From NCBI RefSeq assembly GCF_001983955.1, contig NZ_CP019562.1, positions 992,001 through 1,056,000 of the forward strand: a stretch of DNA of 64,000 bases, given 5' to 3'. The first letter of the stretch is position 1; every line of letters begins with the position of its first letter. The position numbers and the translations under genes were made by a program. The notes under the pieces are model-generated. The model made no database searches, was not told the origin of the DNA, and was given only the letters and a program-made list of their open reading frames with translations. Positions 21,726 to 31,236 of the stretch are shown piece after piece. This stretch comes from Streptococcus oralis (GTDB lineage Bacteria; Bacillota; Bacilli; Lactobacillales; Streptococcaceae).

Positions 21726-23627
21726 TTACACCTGCTCTGATAATTCTTCCCACTCAAGCATAGCTTCTTCTTGACGATGGCTAATTTTGTCCAGTTCAGC
21801 CTGCAATTCCATGAGCTTTTCAGCATCGTTGGTTTCCAGCATTTGTTCAGAAATGGCTTGACTTTGAGTTTCTAACTCTTCAATTTCAGCTTCTAGATTT
21901 TCGATTTGTCGCATGAGCTTACGGGCTTCTTTCTGACTTTCTTTCTGAGCTTGGTAGTCATTAACTGGACTTGTTTCTTTTGCTTGATTACTAGTTGAAG
22001 CTTCTTTTGTCTGAGTCATTTCTACTTCTGCTTTCTTTTCAACATAGTAGTCATAATCTCCAAGGTAGAGGGTTGAACCACTCTCGGACAATTCCAAAAC
22101 ATGAGTGGCTACACGATTGATAAAGTAACGGTCGTGACTGACAAAGAGCAAGGTCCCATCAAAGTCAATCAAGGCATTTTCCAACACTTCCTTGCTATCA
22201 ATATCCAAGTGGTTGGTTGGCTCATCCAAAATCAAGAAGTTATTGTTTTCCATTGAAAGTTTGGCAAGAAGCAAACGAGCTTTCTCACCCCCAGACAGCA
22301 TGCCTACTGATTTCTTAACATCATCACCAGAGAAGAGGAAGGCACCAAGGCGGTTGCGGATTTCAACTTCTGGTGTTAATTTAAAGTCATTCCAGAGTTC
22401 ATCCAGAACACTATTACTAGGTGTTAACTTGCTTTGAGTCTGGTCATAGTAACCAACCTTGACATTTGCTCCAAAACGCTTCTCTCCTTTGATAAGAGGA
22501 ATCTGGTCTACTATTGACTTGATAAAGGTTGACTTCCCAATGCCGTTTGGTCCAACGATAGCAACAGCATTCATCTTGCGAAGGTCTAGGTTGATAGGTT
22601 CTGACAATATTTCCCCATCATAGCCAATAGCTGCATTTTCAACTGTCAGGACAACATTACCAGATGTTTTTTCAGACTGGAAGGTCATATTGGCTGATTT
22701 CTTCCCAGATTCAGGCTTATCTATACGCTCCATTTTTTCTAGTTGTTTACGGCGAGATTGGGCACGCTTGGTCGTTGAAGCTCGGACTAGATTGCGATTG
22801 ACAAAGTCTTCTAGAGCAGCGATTTCCTTTTGTTGCTTTTCATAGTTTTTTGCCTCAGTAGCTAGCTTTTGCTCCTTCAACTCAACAAAACGAGAATAAT
22901 TGCCCACATAACGATCCAAGGAATGCTTGGTCAAATCCAGTGTAACCGTCGCAACCTTATCCAAAAAGTAACGGTCGTGACTGACAATAATGAGGGCGCC
23001 GCTATAGTTCACCAAGTAATTCTCTAGCCAGGCTATGGTTTCGATATCCAAGTGGTTGGTAGGCTCGTCCAAGACCAAGAGATTTGGCTTTTCAAGGAGC
23101 ATTTTAGCCAGTGCCAGACGGGTATTTTGACCACCTGAAAGCTCAGCAATTTTCATCTGCCTCATAGACTCATCAAACTTGAATCCATTTAAAATCGCTC
23201 GAATGTCTGCTTCGTAGGTGAAGCCACCTGCTTGACGGAAATTTTCTGACAAACGGTCATAATCCGCCATCAGTTTATCCAACTCAGCACCAGACTTTTC
23301 ACCCATCTCCAACTCCATCTGACGCAGTTGTGTCTCTGTACTCCGTAGATCATCGAAGACATGGAGCATTTCGTCGTAAATGGTATTTTCAGACTCAAAT
23401 CGGCTGTCTTGGGCTAGGTAGGAAAGAGAGATGTCTTTTTTCTTATTGATTTCCCCTCTAGTTGGCTCCTCTTCTCCAACTAAAATCTTCAAAAGTGTGG
23501 ACTTTCCTGCCCCATTTTTTCCAACGAGGGCAATCCGATCCCGTTCATCTACTTGCAGGTTGATATGTTCAAAGAGAACCTCACCAGCAAAAGATCGTTC
23601 AATTTTATTAGCTTGTAAAATAATCAT
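21726..23627 (-). CDS. ABC-F family ATPase (Uup/YdiF-like)
   Basis: This 633-residue protein has two nucleotide-binding domains and no membrane segments. Walker A motifs are GKNGAGKST (37-45) and GPNGIGKST. Signatures are LSGGQNTRLALAK and LSGGEKARLLLAK. A linker of about 70 residues lies between them, and a Glu-rich coiled coil forms the C-terminal 90 residues. ABC-F proteins act on ribosomes, either as translation factors or as antibiotic-resistance proteins; the C-terminal coiled coil fits the Uup/YdiF group. The ATG has no ribosome site and stands six bases after a -10, implying a leaderless mRNA. rgg follows three bases after its stop. Confidence 0.93.
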   Translation of the reverse strand: MIILQANKIERSFAGEVLFEHINLQVDERDRIALVGKNGAGKSTLLKILVGEEEPTRGEINKKKDISLSYLAQDSRFESENTIYDEMLHVFDDLRSTETQLRQMELEMGEKSGAELDKLMADYDRLSENFRQAGGFTYEADIRAILNGFKFDESMRQMKIAELSGGQNTRLALAKMLLEKPNLLVLDEPTNHLDIETIAWLENYLVNYSGALIIVSHDRYFLDKVATVTLDLTKHSLDRYVGNYSRFVELKEQKLATEAKNYEKQQKEIAALEDFVNRNLVRASTTKRAQSRRKQLEKMERIDKPESGKKSANMTFQSEKTSGNVVLTVENAAIGYDGEILSEPINLDLRKMNAVAIVGPNGIGKSTFIKSIVDQIPLIKGEKRFGANVKVGYYDQTQSKLTPSNSVLDELWNDFKLTPEVEIRNRLGAFLFSGDDVKKSVGMLSGGEKARLLLAKLSMENNNFLILDEPTNHLDIDSKEVLENALIDFDGTLLFVSHDRYFINRVATHVLELSESGSTLYLGDYDYYVEKKAEVEMTQTKEASTSNQAKETSPVNDYQAQKESQKEARKLMRQIENLEAEIEELETQSQAISEQMLETNDAEKLMELQAELDKISHRQEEAMLEWEELSEQV

Positions 23628-23633
23628 GATTCT

Positions 23634-23662
23634 ATTTTACTATCTTTTTCACTTTTAGACAA
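23634..23662 (-). promoter_or_regulatory. Promoter of the ABC-F gene, leaderless layout
   Basis: On the minus strand TTGTCT (23657-23662), 17 bases, then TAAAAT (23634-23639). Six bases (23628-23633) separate it from the ATG. No purine-rich ribosome site is present. Confidence 0.65.
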
Positions 23663-23672
23663 TTGCAATGAA

Positions 23673-23700
23673 AAAAGTTCGAGTTAACACTCGAACTTTT
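23673..23700 (-). terminator. Terminator of the DUF5105 lipoprotein gene
   Basis: AAAAGTTCGAGT (23673-23684) pairs perfectly with ACTCGAACTTTT (23689-23700) over a 4-base loop, with U-rich sequence on both sides. It abuts the stop of the leftward lipoprotein gene. Confidence 0.88.
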
Positions 23701-23704
23701 TAGC

Positions 23705-24859
23705 TTAATATCCAATGCCTCCACGGAATGTGCGAGCCATATCGTTTAAGTCGTAATTCTTAGAAGAGGTATCAATGGTCCATTTACCATCTTTCTTCGT
23801 CATTTTGATTTCATATCCCTCTTTTCTCATACTATCACTAGTATCTAGAGGAGTAGATTCAAATTGGCTTGGTGCGTTTTCTAAGATGTACTTCTCACCG
23901 GCTTTCATAGCCTCTGAGTAGCTGCTGTACTTACCTTTGTTTTCGTCATAGAATTTACTGCTCAATTCATAGACATTCAAGTTGTCCAAGTCAATCGTTT
24001 CAGGTCTTACATAGATAACAGCGTAATCAGGCAAGTATGTTTTAACTTTGTAATCAATTTTTGCTCGTTTAGAGTTTGCTTTGATATACGCCTCAGCAAA
24101 TGTACGAAGCTCGGCATCTGAAGGTTTGTAGTTATAGAAACCTTTTCCGAATGATTCTACAAATTTCTTGATGAATTCTTCTCTATCAGCCTTCACATCG
24201 TTTGTAAATTCAGCATTACCATCAGAAGATTTTTTATCATCAGCAAGTGATACGACTTGAGCCTTGTTATCAGATGTGCTTAGGTTTGTTCCGCCACCTG
24301 AGCTTTCTCCATTAAGGTAAACAGCATCAACATATTTTTTCATTACTTCTTTAGCTTCATCAATGTGATCCTCATATTGGCTTGGATCAACTTTGATAGC
24401 TACGTCGTTATTCTTTTTAGAGTTTTCTTTGATATCATCGTAGAAGCTAGGTGCAAAATGAAGCTCATATTTAGCATCTTTGTCTACTTCATAAACAACA
24501 TAACCAGCTACACTCTTACCTTTAGAGATGCTATCTCCATATGACATGAATTTAGTCTTGCTGTCGCTTTCATAAATTTGAATTGGTTCTAATTTTTCAT
24601 CCTTTTCATTGTAAAGGGTGATATCGCGGCTAGTGAAACTGAACTGTTTGTCACGGTTGTTTTTGATTTCTACTTGAAGAGCAAGGTAGCTTGAAGATGA
24701 ATCTTCATCTTTAGGCAATACAAACATCCCATCTTTAACAGATACTTCAAAGTTGGAGTTTGAGGCAGTACCGTTGTCGCTTGCCTTCTTTGTTGATCCA
24801 CAAGCAACAAGTGCTAAAGCTGATACCAGCAAAGCAGAATGCTTAAGAATTTTTTTCAT
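23705..24859 (-). CDS. DUF5105-type surface lipoprotein
   Basis: This 384-residue precursor has a type II signal peptide with lipobox LVAC and Cys20. The N-terminal half (about 38-140) looks like an immunoglobulin-like DUF4352/DUF5105 domain (LALQVEIKNNRDKQFSFTSRDITLYN). A Ser/Lys-rich stretch leads to a helical C-terminal domain (about 220-384). The function is unknown, but such lipoproteins sit on the outer face of the membrane. AAGGAG precedes the start. It is a single-gene unit with a strong terminator. Confidence 0.85.
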   Translation of the reverse strand: MKKILKHSALLVSALALVACGSTKKASDNGTASNSNFEVSVKDGMFVLPKDEDSSSSYLALQVEIKNNRDKQFSFTSRDITLYNEKDEKLEPIQIYESDSKTKFMSYGDSISKGKSVAGYVVYEVDKDAKYELHFAPSFYDDIKENSKKNNDVAIKVDPSQYEDHIDEAKEVMKKYVDAVYLNGESSGGGTNLSTSDNKAQVVSLADDKKSSDGNAEFTNDVKADREEFIKKFVESFGKGFYNYKPSDAELRTFAEAYIKANSKRAKIDYKVKTYLPDYAVIYVRPETIDLDNLNVYELSSKFYDENKGKYSSYSEAMKAGEKYILENAPSQFESTPLDTSDSMRKEGYEIKMTKKDGKWTIDTSSKNYDLNDMARTFRGGIGY

Positions 24860-25175
24860 AATAGAATATCTCCTTTTATTATTTACTATATTCTACCATA
24901 GCGATAATAAAATTCAAAATAGAAACCGAACCTTTTAAAAAAAACTTAAAATTTTAGAATAATAGCTTAAAATTTTCCAAAAAATTATTTTAAGTATAGA
25001 AGCATCATCTTAGAGAATCAATACGAAGTCACGTTTTTCCTTTGAAAACTTTTTCTATATATTTTTCTAAATTTATTAGGAATTCAATCTGAAACCGTTT
25101 AGTTATAAACTCTTGTTTATCCTTTTTAGGGAAATGAAAAAAGCTCGATTCGAGCAATAACAACTATGCTACCGT
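24860..25175. other. AT-rich gap between divergent lipoprotein gene and pgm
   Basis: The 384-base gap between the two divergent starts ends with the pgm promoter. In the rest I see no coding frame with a ribosome site. The one structure is GCTCGATTCGAGC (25143-25155), a short hairpin with six A on its left. Read leftward this looks like a weak terminator, yet no leftward gene ends there. It may be a relic. Confidence 0.5.
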
Positions 25176-25204
25176 TTTACTAAAATCCTAAATCATGGTA
25201 TAAT
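25176..25204 (+). promoter_or_regulatory. pgm promoter (-35 TTTACT, 17 bp, extended -10 TATAAT)
   Basis: TTTACT (25176-25181) and a perfect TATAAT (25199-25204) are 17 bases apart, with TGG directly before the -10. AAAGGAG precedes the pgm ATG. Confidence 0.85.
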
Positions 25205-25243
25205 GAAACCGATTAAAACAATTTACAACAAAGGAGACACTCT

Positions 25244-26962
25244 ATGACTTACCAAGAAAATTATCAAAAATGGCTCGATTTCGCTGATCTTCCAGACTAC
25301 CTTCGTCAAGATTTGGAAAATATGGACGAAAAAACAAAGGAAGATGCCTTTTATACCAATCTTGAATTTGGTACTGCTGGTATGCGTGGTTTGATTGGTG
25401 CTGGTACAAACCGCATCAACATCTACGTTGTTCGTCAAGCTACCGAAGGTTTGGCTCGTTTGATTGAATCAAAAGGTGGAAATGAAAAAGAACGTGGTGT
25501 GGCAATTGCCTACGATAGCCGTCACTTCTCACCTGAGTTTGCCTTTGAATCTGCTGCAGTTCTTGCTAAACACGGTATCAAATCTTACGTATTTGAAAGC
25601 CTTCGTCCAACTCCAGAACTGTCATTTGCAGTTCGTCACCTCAACTGTTTCGCAGGTATCATGATTACTGCCAGCCATAACCCTGCTCCATTTAACGGTT
25701 ACAAGGTTTACGGTGAAGACGGTGGGCAAATGCCTCCACACGATGCAGACGCTTTGACTACTTACATTCGTGCTATCGAAAATCCATTCGCTGTGGAAGT
25801 TGCTGATGTCGAAGCTGAAAAAGCTTCTGGTTTGATTGAAGTTATCGGCGAAGCTGTTGATGCAGAATACCTTAAAGAAGTTAAGGACGTAAACATCAAC
25901 CCAGCCTTGATCGAAGAATTCGGTAAAGACATGAAGATTGTCTACACACCACTTCATGGTACGGGTGAAATGTTGGCTCGTCGTGCTCTTGCCCAAGCAG
26001 GATTTGACTCTGTTCAAGTCGTTGAAGCGCAAGCAACTGCTGACCCTGACTTCTCAACTGTAAAATCTCCAAACCCAGAAAGCCAAGCAGCCTTCGCCCT
26101 TGCTGAAGAACTTGGTCGTCAAGTTGGTGCAGATGTGCTTGTTGCAACTGACCCTGACGCTGACCGTGTTGGTGTTGAAGTTCTTCAAAAAGATGGAAGC
26201 TACCTCAACCTTTCAGGTAACCAAATTGGTGCCATCATGGCTAAATACATCTTGGAAGCCCACAAAAATGCTGGAACTCTTCCTGAAAATGCAGCCCTAT
26301 GTAAATCTATCGTATCAACTGACTTGGTAACCAAGATTGCTGAAAGCTACGGGGCAACCATGTTCAACGTTTTGACTGGTTTCAAATTTATCGCAGAGAA
26401 AATCCAAGAATTCGAAGAAAAACACAATCACACTTACATGATGGGATTTGAAGAAAGCTTCGGTTACTTGATTAAACCATTCGTACGTGATAAAGACGCC
26501 ATCCAAGCCGTTCTAGTCGTTGCTGAGCTTGCTGCCTACTACCGTTCACGCGGTTTGACACTTGCTGACGGTATCGAAGAAATCTACAAAGAATACGGCT
26601 ACTACGCTGAAAAGACTATCTCTGTTACCCTTTCTGGTGTTGATGGTGCAGAACAAATCAAGGAAATCATGGCTAAGTTCCGTAACAATGCTCCAAAAGA
26701 ATGGAATGCAACAGCTATCACTGTCGTAGAAGACTTCAAGGCTCAAACTGCTACTGCTGCTGATGGTACTGTTACAAACTTGACAACTCCTCCAAGTGAT
26801 GTGTTGAAATATACACTTGCTGACGGTTCATGGATTGCAGTTCGCCCTTCAGGTACAGAACCAAAAATCAAATTCTACATTGCTGTTGTGGGTGAAAGCA
26901 ATGAAGATTCACAAGCTAAGATTGCCAACATCGAAGCAGAAATCAATGCCTTTGTTAAATAA
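25244..26962 (+). CDS. pgm: Phosphoglucomutase / phosphomannomutase
   Basis: This 572-residue alpha-D-phosphohexomutase interconverts glucose-6-phosphate and glucose-1-phosphate. It supplies UDP-glucose for capsule, teichoic acids and glycolipids, and ADP-glucose for glycogen. The phosphoserine loop is ITASHNPAPFNGYKVYG (serine near residue 144). The Mg-binding loop is ATDPDADRVGVE, the sugar-binding loop is around GFEESFGYL and the phosphate-binding loop is RPSGTEPKIKFY. Codon use is strongly biased like eno. It is monocistronic, with a near-consensus promoter and a terminator at 26971. Confidence 0.97.
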   Translation: MTYQENYQKWLDFADLPDYLRQDLENMDEKTKEDAFYTNLEFGTAGMRGLIGAGTNRINIYVVRQATEGLARLIESKGGNEKERGVAIAYDSRHFSPEFAFESAAVLAKHGIKSYVFESLRPTPELSFAVRHLNCFAGIMITASHNPAPFNGYKVYGEDGGQMPPHDADALTTYIRAIENPFAVEVADVEAEKASGLIEVIGEAVDAEYLKEVKDVNINPALIEEFGKDMKIVYTPLHGTGEMLARRALAQAGFDSVQVVEAQATADPDFSTVKSPNPESQAAFALAEELGRQVGADVLVATDPDADRVGVEVLQKDGSYLNLSGNQIGAIMAKYILEAHKNAGTLPENAALCKSIVSTDLVTKIAESYGATMFNVLTGFKFIAEKIQEFEEKHNHTYMMGFEESFGYLIKPFVRDKDAIQAVLVVAELAAYYRSRGLTLADGIEEIYKEYGYYAEKTISVTLSGVDGAEQIKEIMAKFRNNAPKEWNATAITVVEDFKAQTATAADGTVTNLTTPPSDVLKYTLADGSWIAVRPSGTEPKIKFYIAVVGESNEDSQAKIANIEAEINAFVK

Positions 26963-26970
26963 GAAATTAT

Positions 26971-27003
26971 AAAAGATGAGACCAACCAATCTCATCTTTT
27001 TTT
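26971..27003 (+). terminator. Terminator of pgm
   Basis: AAAAGATGAGA pairs with TCTCATCTTTT around an 8-base loop and is followed by further T residues. Confidence 0.92.
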
Positions 27004-27073
27004 CGTATCAAATCTAAGCATTTTTAGAAACTTTATGGCATACTAGACTTATCAATGAAAGCGAGGTAATCTC

Positions 27074-27421
27074 ATGGAACAATTTTTAGAAAACATCAAA
27101 GACCTTGAAGTCACTACAGTTGCGCGTGCGCAAGAAGCTCTTGATAAGAAAGAAACTGCAACCTTCTTTATTGGTCGTAAAACTTGCCCTTACTGCCGTA
27201 AATTCGCAGGTACCTTGGCAGGTGTCGTAGCTGAAACTAAAGCTCACATCTACTTCATCAACAGTGAAGAACCAAGCCAACTCAATGAGTTACAAGAATT
27301 CCGTTCACGCTATGGAATTCCAACTGTACCAGGATTTGTTCACATTGCAGATGGCCAAATCAAGGTCCGTTGCGACTCTTCTATGTCTGCACAAGAAATC
27401 AAGGAATTTGCTGGATTGTAA
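27074..27421 (+). CDS. Thioredoxin-fold protein (PedC/BrcD, bacteriocin-accessory type)
   Basis: This 115-residue cytoplasmic thioredoxin-like protein has a CPYC redox motif near residues 38-41 and the cis-proline region GIPTVPGF. Relatives are annotated as bacteriocin transport accessory or PedC/BrcD-like disulfide isomerases because one member sits in a bacteriocin operon. Here there is no bacteriocin gene nearby, so a general thiol-redox role is equally likely. A GCGAGG ribosome site precedes the ATG. Confidence 0.85.
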   Translation: MEQFLENIKDLEVTTVARAQEALDKKETATFFIGRKTCPYCRKFAGTLAGVVAETKAHIYFINSEEPSQLNELQEFRSRYGIPTVPGFVHIADGQIKVRCDSSMSAQEIKEFAGL

Positions 27422-27426
27422 AAAAG

Positions 27427-27446
27427 CCACTCGTCGAGTGGTTTTT
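27427..27446 (+). terminator. Terminator of the thioredoxin-like gene
   Basis: CCACTC-GTC-GAGTGG (27427-27441) followed by TTTTT. The A-run before it lets it act weakly in the other direction for the convergent channel gene. Confidence 0.85.
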
Positions 27447-27458
27447 GTATGGTCTAAA

Positions 27459-28232
27459 TTACTTTTTTTCAAGCAAGTCTTGTATCATTCTATGCAGTTC
27501 TTCTATCTTTTCAGATTGTTTCTCTAGTAAGATCCTTTGACTCCGTAATTCGTCTTGGAGGTTATCAAGTTTTATCTGCTCATCTGGATTATCCTTTACA
27601 AAAATGTTTGTCAAGGCACTCGTTAACATCCCTATTGTGCCAATACCAACAAGCATTAGTAAAACAGCTAACCACTTCCCAAAAATCGACGCAGGAACAA
27701 TATCTCCATAACCAACAGTCGTTACAGTCACAAGCGCCCACCAAAGACTATCTGAGAATGATTTTTCTTTAACAACAGATAAAATTGAACTACCTACCAG
27801 TACAATAAAGGAATTGAGATAGAAAATATAAAGTAAGCCATTTGTTCGTAAGAGTTTTCCAACCTTCTTTTCCAACTTGCCAGTCAAGCCAACGACTCTT
27901 AAAAGACGAGTTAGTTTCAGTAATTTTGTCAGCCTTGCTAAACGGAAGATACGCCCTAAGCGAAATACTGTAAAAATAGCATTCAAAGGAAGAATAGCTA
28001 GCAAGTCGAAGATATTTTCAAATATAAATCTCCATTTTTCTTTACTTGAAAAGAAACGCCAGCCATAATCCACCACAAAAACAAACCAAAGTAGTAAGTC
28101 AATAATACTATAGGGTGGATTATCCAAATCAATTATCTCAGCAAATCCAAGCAAAACAAGGACAACGGATATCAATGCAAGTATGATAATCGTTGTGTCA
28201 TAGTAATCCTTTAATAGCCATTTTCTCTTCAC
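27459..28232 (-). CDS. Voltage-gated-like potassium channel (6TM, VIC superfamily)
   Basis: This 257-residue membrane protein has about six helices and the potassium selectivity filter TTVGYGD at 171-177. The fourth segment (residues 91-112) carries Arg or Lys at every third position: R91, R94, R97, R100, K103, K106, R109 and R112. This is a textbook S4 voltage sensor. The C-terminal 35 residues form a coiled coil (LQDELRSQRILLEKQSEK) that may tetramerise the channel. It probably starts at GTG 28232, which has AAAGGAG seven bases upstream. It is convergent with the thioredoxin-like gene. Confidence 0.92.
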   Translation of the reverse strand: MKRKWLLKDYYDTTIIILALISVVLVLLGFAEIIDLDNPPYSIIDLLLWFVFVVDYGWRFFSSKEKWRFIFENIFDLLAILPLNAIFTVFRLGRIFRLARLTKLLKLTRLLRVVGLTGKLEKKVGKLLRTNGLLYIFYLNSFIVLVGSSILSVVKEKSFSDSLWWALVTVTTVGYGDIVPASIFGKWLAVLLMLVGIGTIGMLTSALTNIFVKDNPDEQIKLDNLQDELRSQRILLEKQSEKIEELHRMIQDLLEKK

Positions 28233-28296
28233 ACTGCTGCTCCTTTAGTTATTTTTATCATTATACCACACTAAAACCCTGACAAAGTACAAAACA

Positions 28297-28318
28297 AAAG
28301 AAGGCACTCGCCTTCTTT
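28297..28318 (-). terminator. Terminator of the vicRKX operon
   Basis: AAAGAAGGC (28297-28305) pairs with GCCTTCTTT (28310-28318) over ACTC. The minus strand continues as a U-rich tract. It adjoins the vicX stop. Confidence 0.85.
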
Positions 28319-28319
28319 T

Positions 28320-29129
28320 TTATATATCTGTCAATGGTGTTGCAGTATCTGGTGAGGTATTATAAACTTTAAAGTCTACTCCGACTCCCAGATCAGCTTG
28401 GGCTAGCTGATTGACCATGGTCATATGAGCCAGCTCCTTGATATTGTTTTCTTTGGATAAATGCCCAAGATAGATTTTCTTTGTGCGATTTCCCATGGCA
28501 CGAATCATGGCCTCAGCACCGTCTTCGTTAGAGAGGTGACCGAGATCCGACAGGATTCGCTGTTTGAGACGCCAAGCATAAGAACCTGCTCGTAAGATTT
28601 CCACGTCGTGGTTGGACTCGATGAGATAACCGTCAGCATTCTCAACAATTCCTGCCATACGATCACTAACATAACCTGTGTCAGTCAGCATGACAAAACT
28701 CTTGTCGTCTTTCATAAATCGGTAAAACTGTGGTGCTGCCGCATCATGGCTGACTCCAAAACTCTCAATGTCGATATCGCCAAAGGTTTTGGTTTTGCCC
28801 ATTTCAAAGATATGCTTCTGCGAAGAGTCTACCTTGCCAAGATACTTACTATTTTCCATAGCCTGCCAGGTCTTTTCATTGGCGTAAAGGTCCATGCCAT
28901 ATTTGCGAGCCAAGACACCGACTCCATGAATATGGTCTGAATGCTCATGCGTAATCAAAATCGCATCCAAATCTTCAGGTTTGCGATTGATTTCACTCAA
29001 AAGACTGGTAATTTTCTTACCAGACAAGCCTGCATCCACTAAAATTTTCTTTTTTGGGGTTTCCAGATAAAAGGAATTTCCACTGGAACCTGATGCTAAA
29101 ATACTGTATTTAAAGCCTATTTCACTCAT
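28320..29129 (-). CDS. vicX: WalJ/VicX metallo-beta-lactamase-fold hydrolase
   Basis: This 269-residue MBL-fold protein (YycJ/WalJ) has the metal-binding motif THEHSDHIHG near residue 60 and further ligands downstream (VSHDA, LSDLGHLSNEDG, LGHLSKENN). It has a role linked to the WalRK cell-wall system and has been tied to DNA replication and repair exonuclease activity in related bacteria. It starts one base after vicK ends and is the last gene of vicR-vicK-vicX. Confidence 0.95.
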   Translation of the reverse strand: MSEIGFKYSILASGSSGNSFYLETPKKKILVDAGLSGKKITSLLSEINRKPEDLDAILITHEHSDHIHGVGVLARKYGMDLYANEKTWQAMENSKYLGKVDSSQKHIFEMGKTKTFGDIDIESFGVSHDAAAPQFYRFMKDDKSFVMLTDTGYVSDRMAGIVENADGYLIESNHDVEILRAGSYAWRLKQRILSDLGHLSNEDGAEAMIRAMGNRTKKIYLGHLSKENNIKELAHMTMVNQLAQADLGVGVDFKVYNTSPDTATPLTDI

Positions 29130-29130
29130 T

Positions 29131-30480
29131 CTAGTCTTCTATTTCGTCCTCCCATATTTCTTCTTTTACGGCATCCTTATCATAAGGGAGCACTATGGTA
29201 AAGGTCGATCCCTTACCGTATTCACTTTTGGCCCAAATAAAGCCATTGTGTTGTTTAATGATTTCTTTTGCGATAGCCAGACCTAGACCAGTTCCACCTT
29301 GAGCCCGGCTTCTTGCACGATCCACACGGTAGAAGCGGTCAAAGATCTTCGGCAAATCTTGCTTTGGAATACCTAGACCTTGGTCTTTGATGGATAAAAT
29401 CATCTGGTCGTCAGTGGTTTTCATGCTGACAGTGATTTTCCCACCATCTGGTGAGTACTTAATGGCATTGTTAAGAATGTTATCAATCACTTGAGTCATC
29501 TTATCGGTATCAATCTCGATCCAAACTGAATTAATAGGGTAATCTCTAACAAGTTCATATTTTTTCTCGTCATCTTGACTTCTCATCTTATCAAAGCGGT
29601 TGAGAATAAATGTGATGAAAGCTGTAAAATTAATCAGTTCCACATCTAGCTGACTTGTCGTATTATCAATACGAGAGAGATGCAAGAGATCTGTCACCAT
29701 CCGCATCATACGGTTGGTTTCATCGAGTGAAACCTTGATAAAATCAGGGGCAATGGGATCATACAAGGCTCCCTCGTCCAAGGCTTCAAGATAAGATTTT
29801 ACACTGGTCAAAGGAGTTCTTAACTCATGACTTACGTTTGAAACGAAGAGTCTCCGCTCACGTTCTTCCTTCTCCTGCTCGGTCGTATCATGTAAAACGG
29901 CAACCAAACCAGAGATGAAACCTGACTCACGGCGAACCAGAGCAAAACGGACACGAAGGCTTAGGTATTCCCCATTTACATCCTGGGAGTCAATCGTCAA
30001 CTCAGGAATCTGTGTAATCAGATCACGCAGCTCATACTCATCTTCTATCTTAAGCAATTCGAGGATGCTTTTATTCAGAACATCTTCTTTCTGCACACCG
30101 AGCTGTTTCTTTGCCATATCGTTAATCATAATAATCTGACCACGGCGATTAGTCGCAAGAACGCCATCTGTCATGTAAGAAAGAATACTGTTCAATCGTT
30201 TACTCTCTTGTTCCAGATTTTCTTGGGTCAAACGAATAACTTCTGACAAATCGTTCAGATTATTGGTGATATTGGTGATTTCTGTACTTCCTTGCAAGTC
30301 CAAAACTTGAGAATAATCACCTGCAATCAAGTCCTTAACCTTTTGATTTATCTCCTTCAGACGGATATTATCCCGACGATTTTCCAGTAACAGCAAGGTC
30401 ACCACCAGGATAAAGCCAAGTAAAATCAAGATAAAGATAAAATCGCTGGTCAGAATAGTTTGTCTAATATCTTCAATCAT
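29131..30480 (-). CDS. vicK: WalK/VicK sensor histidine kinase
   Basis: This 449-residue kinase has a single membrane helix (about 13-33), a HAMP linker, a PAS domain (about 95-200), the phospho-acceptor His218 in [14 protein letters not shown] and an ATPase domain with [15 protein letters not shown] and [12 protein letters not shown]. The single membrane pass without an extracellular domain is the streptococcal form. The Bacillus and Staphylococcus WalK have two passes. It controls cell-wall hydrolases and lipid metabolism together with VicR. It overlaps vicR by eight bases. Confidence 0.97.
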   Translation of the reverse strand: MIEDIRQTILTSDFIFILILLGFILVVTLLLLENRRDNIRLKEINQKVKDLIAGDYSQVLDLQGSTEITNITNNLNDLSEVIRLTQENLEQESKRLNSILSYMTDGVLATNRRGQIIMINDMAKKQLGVQKEDVLNKSILELLKIEDEYELRDLITQIPELTIDSQDVNGEYLSLRVRFALVRRESGFISGLVAVLHDTTEQEKEERERRLFVSNVSHELRTPLTSVKSYLEALDEGALYDPIAPDFIKVSLDETNRMMRMVTDLLHLSRIDNTTSQLDVELINFTAFITFILNRFDKMRSQDDEKKYELVRDYPINSVWIEIDTDKMTQVIDNILNNAIKYSPDGGKITVSMKTTDDQMILSIKDQGLGIPKQDLPKIFDRFYRVDRARSRAQGGTGLGLAIAKEIIKQHNGFIWAKSEYGKGSTFTIVLPYDKDAVKEEIWEDEIED

Positions 30481-31180
30481 TATTTCTCATATAGTATCCA
30501 ACACCACGACGTGTGAGAATGTACTCTGGACGACTTGGAGTATCTTCTATTTTCTCACGCAAGCGTCTAATGGTCACGTCCACTGTACGAACATCACCAA
30601 AATAGTCATAACCCCATACAGTCTCAAGCAAGTGTTCACGCGTAATCACTTGACCAATATGAGATGCCAAGTGATACAAGAGTTCAAACTCGCGGTGGGT
30701 CAAATCTAACTCCTCACCATATTTCTTAGCCACGTAAGCATCTGGAACGATTTCCAAATCACCAATTTGTAAAGGCTGCGTCTTCTTCTCATCAGACTCT
30801 TGGCTATCCACAGAAACCAGGTCTGTACGACGAAGCAGGGCCTTGACACGAGCCTGCAATTCACGGTTTGAGAAAGGTTTTGTAACATAATCATCTGCAC
30901 CTAACTCTAAACCAATAACCTTGTCAAACTCGCTATCCTTAGCTGATAGCATGATAATCGGCACGCTACTAGTCTTACGAATAGCTTTAGCAACTTCTAA
31001 ACCATCAATTTCAGGTAGCATCAAGTCGAGGATAATAATATCTGGTTGCTCTGCTTCAAATAGGTCGATTGCCTCACGACCATTGAAGGCTGTCACGACT
31101 TCATAACCTTCCTTGGCCATATTAAACTTAATAATATCTGAGATTGGTTTCTCATCATCTACAATTAATATTTTTTTCAT
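30473..31180 (-). CDS. vicR: WalR/VicR response regulator
   Basis: This 235-residue OmpR-type regulator has phospho-acceptor Asp52 ([12 protein letters not shown]), conserved Lys in [10 protein letters not shown], and a winged-helix DNA-binding domain (about 135-233, [14 protein letters not shown]). The response regulator of this system is essential in pneumococci and regulates peptidoglycan hydrolases such as PcsB. GGTG lies just before the ATG. The operon has its own extended -10 promoter, downstream of mutY. Confidence 0.98.
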   Translation of the reverse strand: MKKILIVDDEKPISDIIKFNMAKEGYEVVTAFNGREAIDLFEAEQPDIIILDLMLPEIDGLEVAKAIRKTSSVPIIMLSAKDSEFDKVIGLELGADDYVTKPFSNRELQARVKALLRRTDLVSVDSQESDEKKTQPLQIGDLEIVPDAYVAKKYGEELDLTHREFELLYHLASHIGQVITREHLLETVWGYDYFGDVRTVDVTIRRLREKIEDTPSRPEYILTRRGVGYYMRNND

Positions 31181-31201
31181 TTTATCACCTTTTCTCTATC
31201 T

Positions 31202-31210
31202 ATTATAACA
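31202..31210 (-). promoter_or_regulatory. Extended -10 promoter of vicRKX
   Basis: On the minus strand TGTTATAAT gives TGN plus a perfect TATAAT (31202-31207). The -35 region is poor, which the extended -10 can offset. The leader to vicR is about 15 bases. Confidence 0.65.
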
Positions 31211-31236
31211 AAAAAATGCAAAGAAGGCACAAATGG

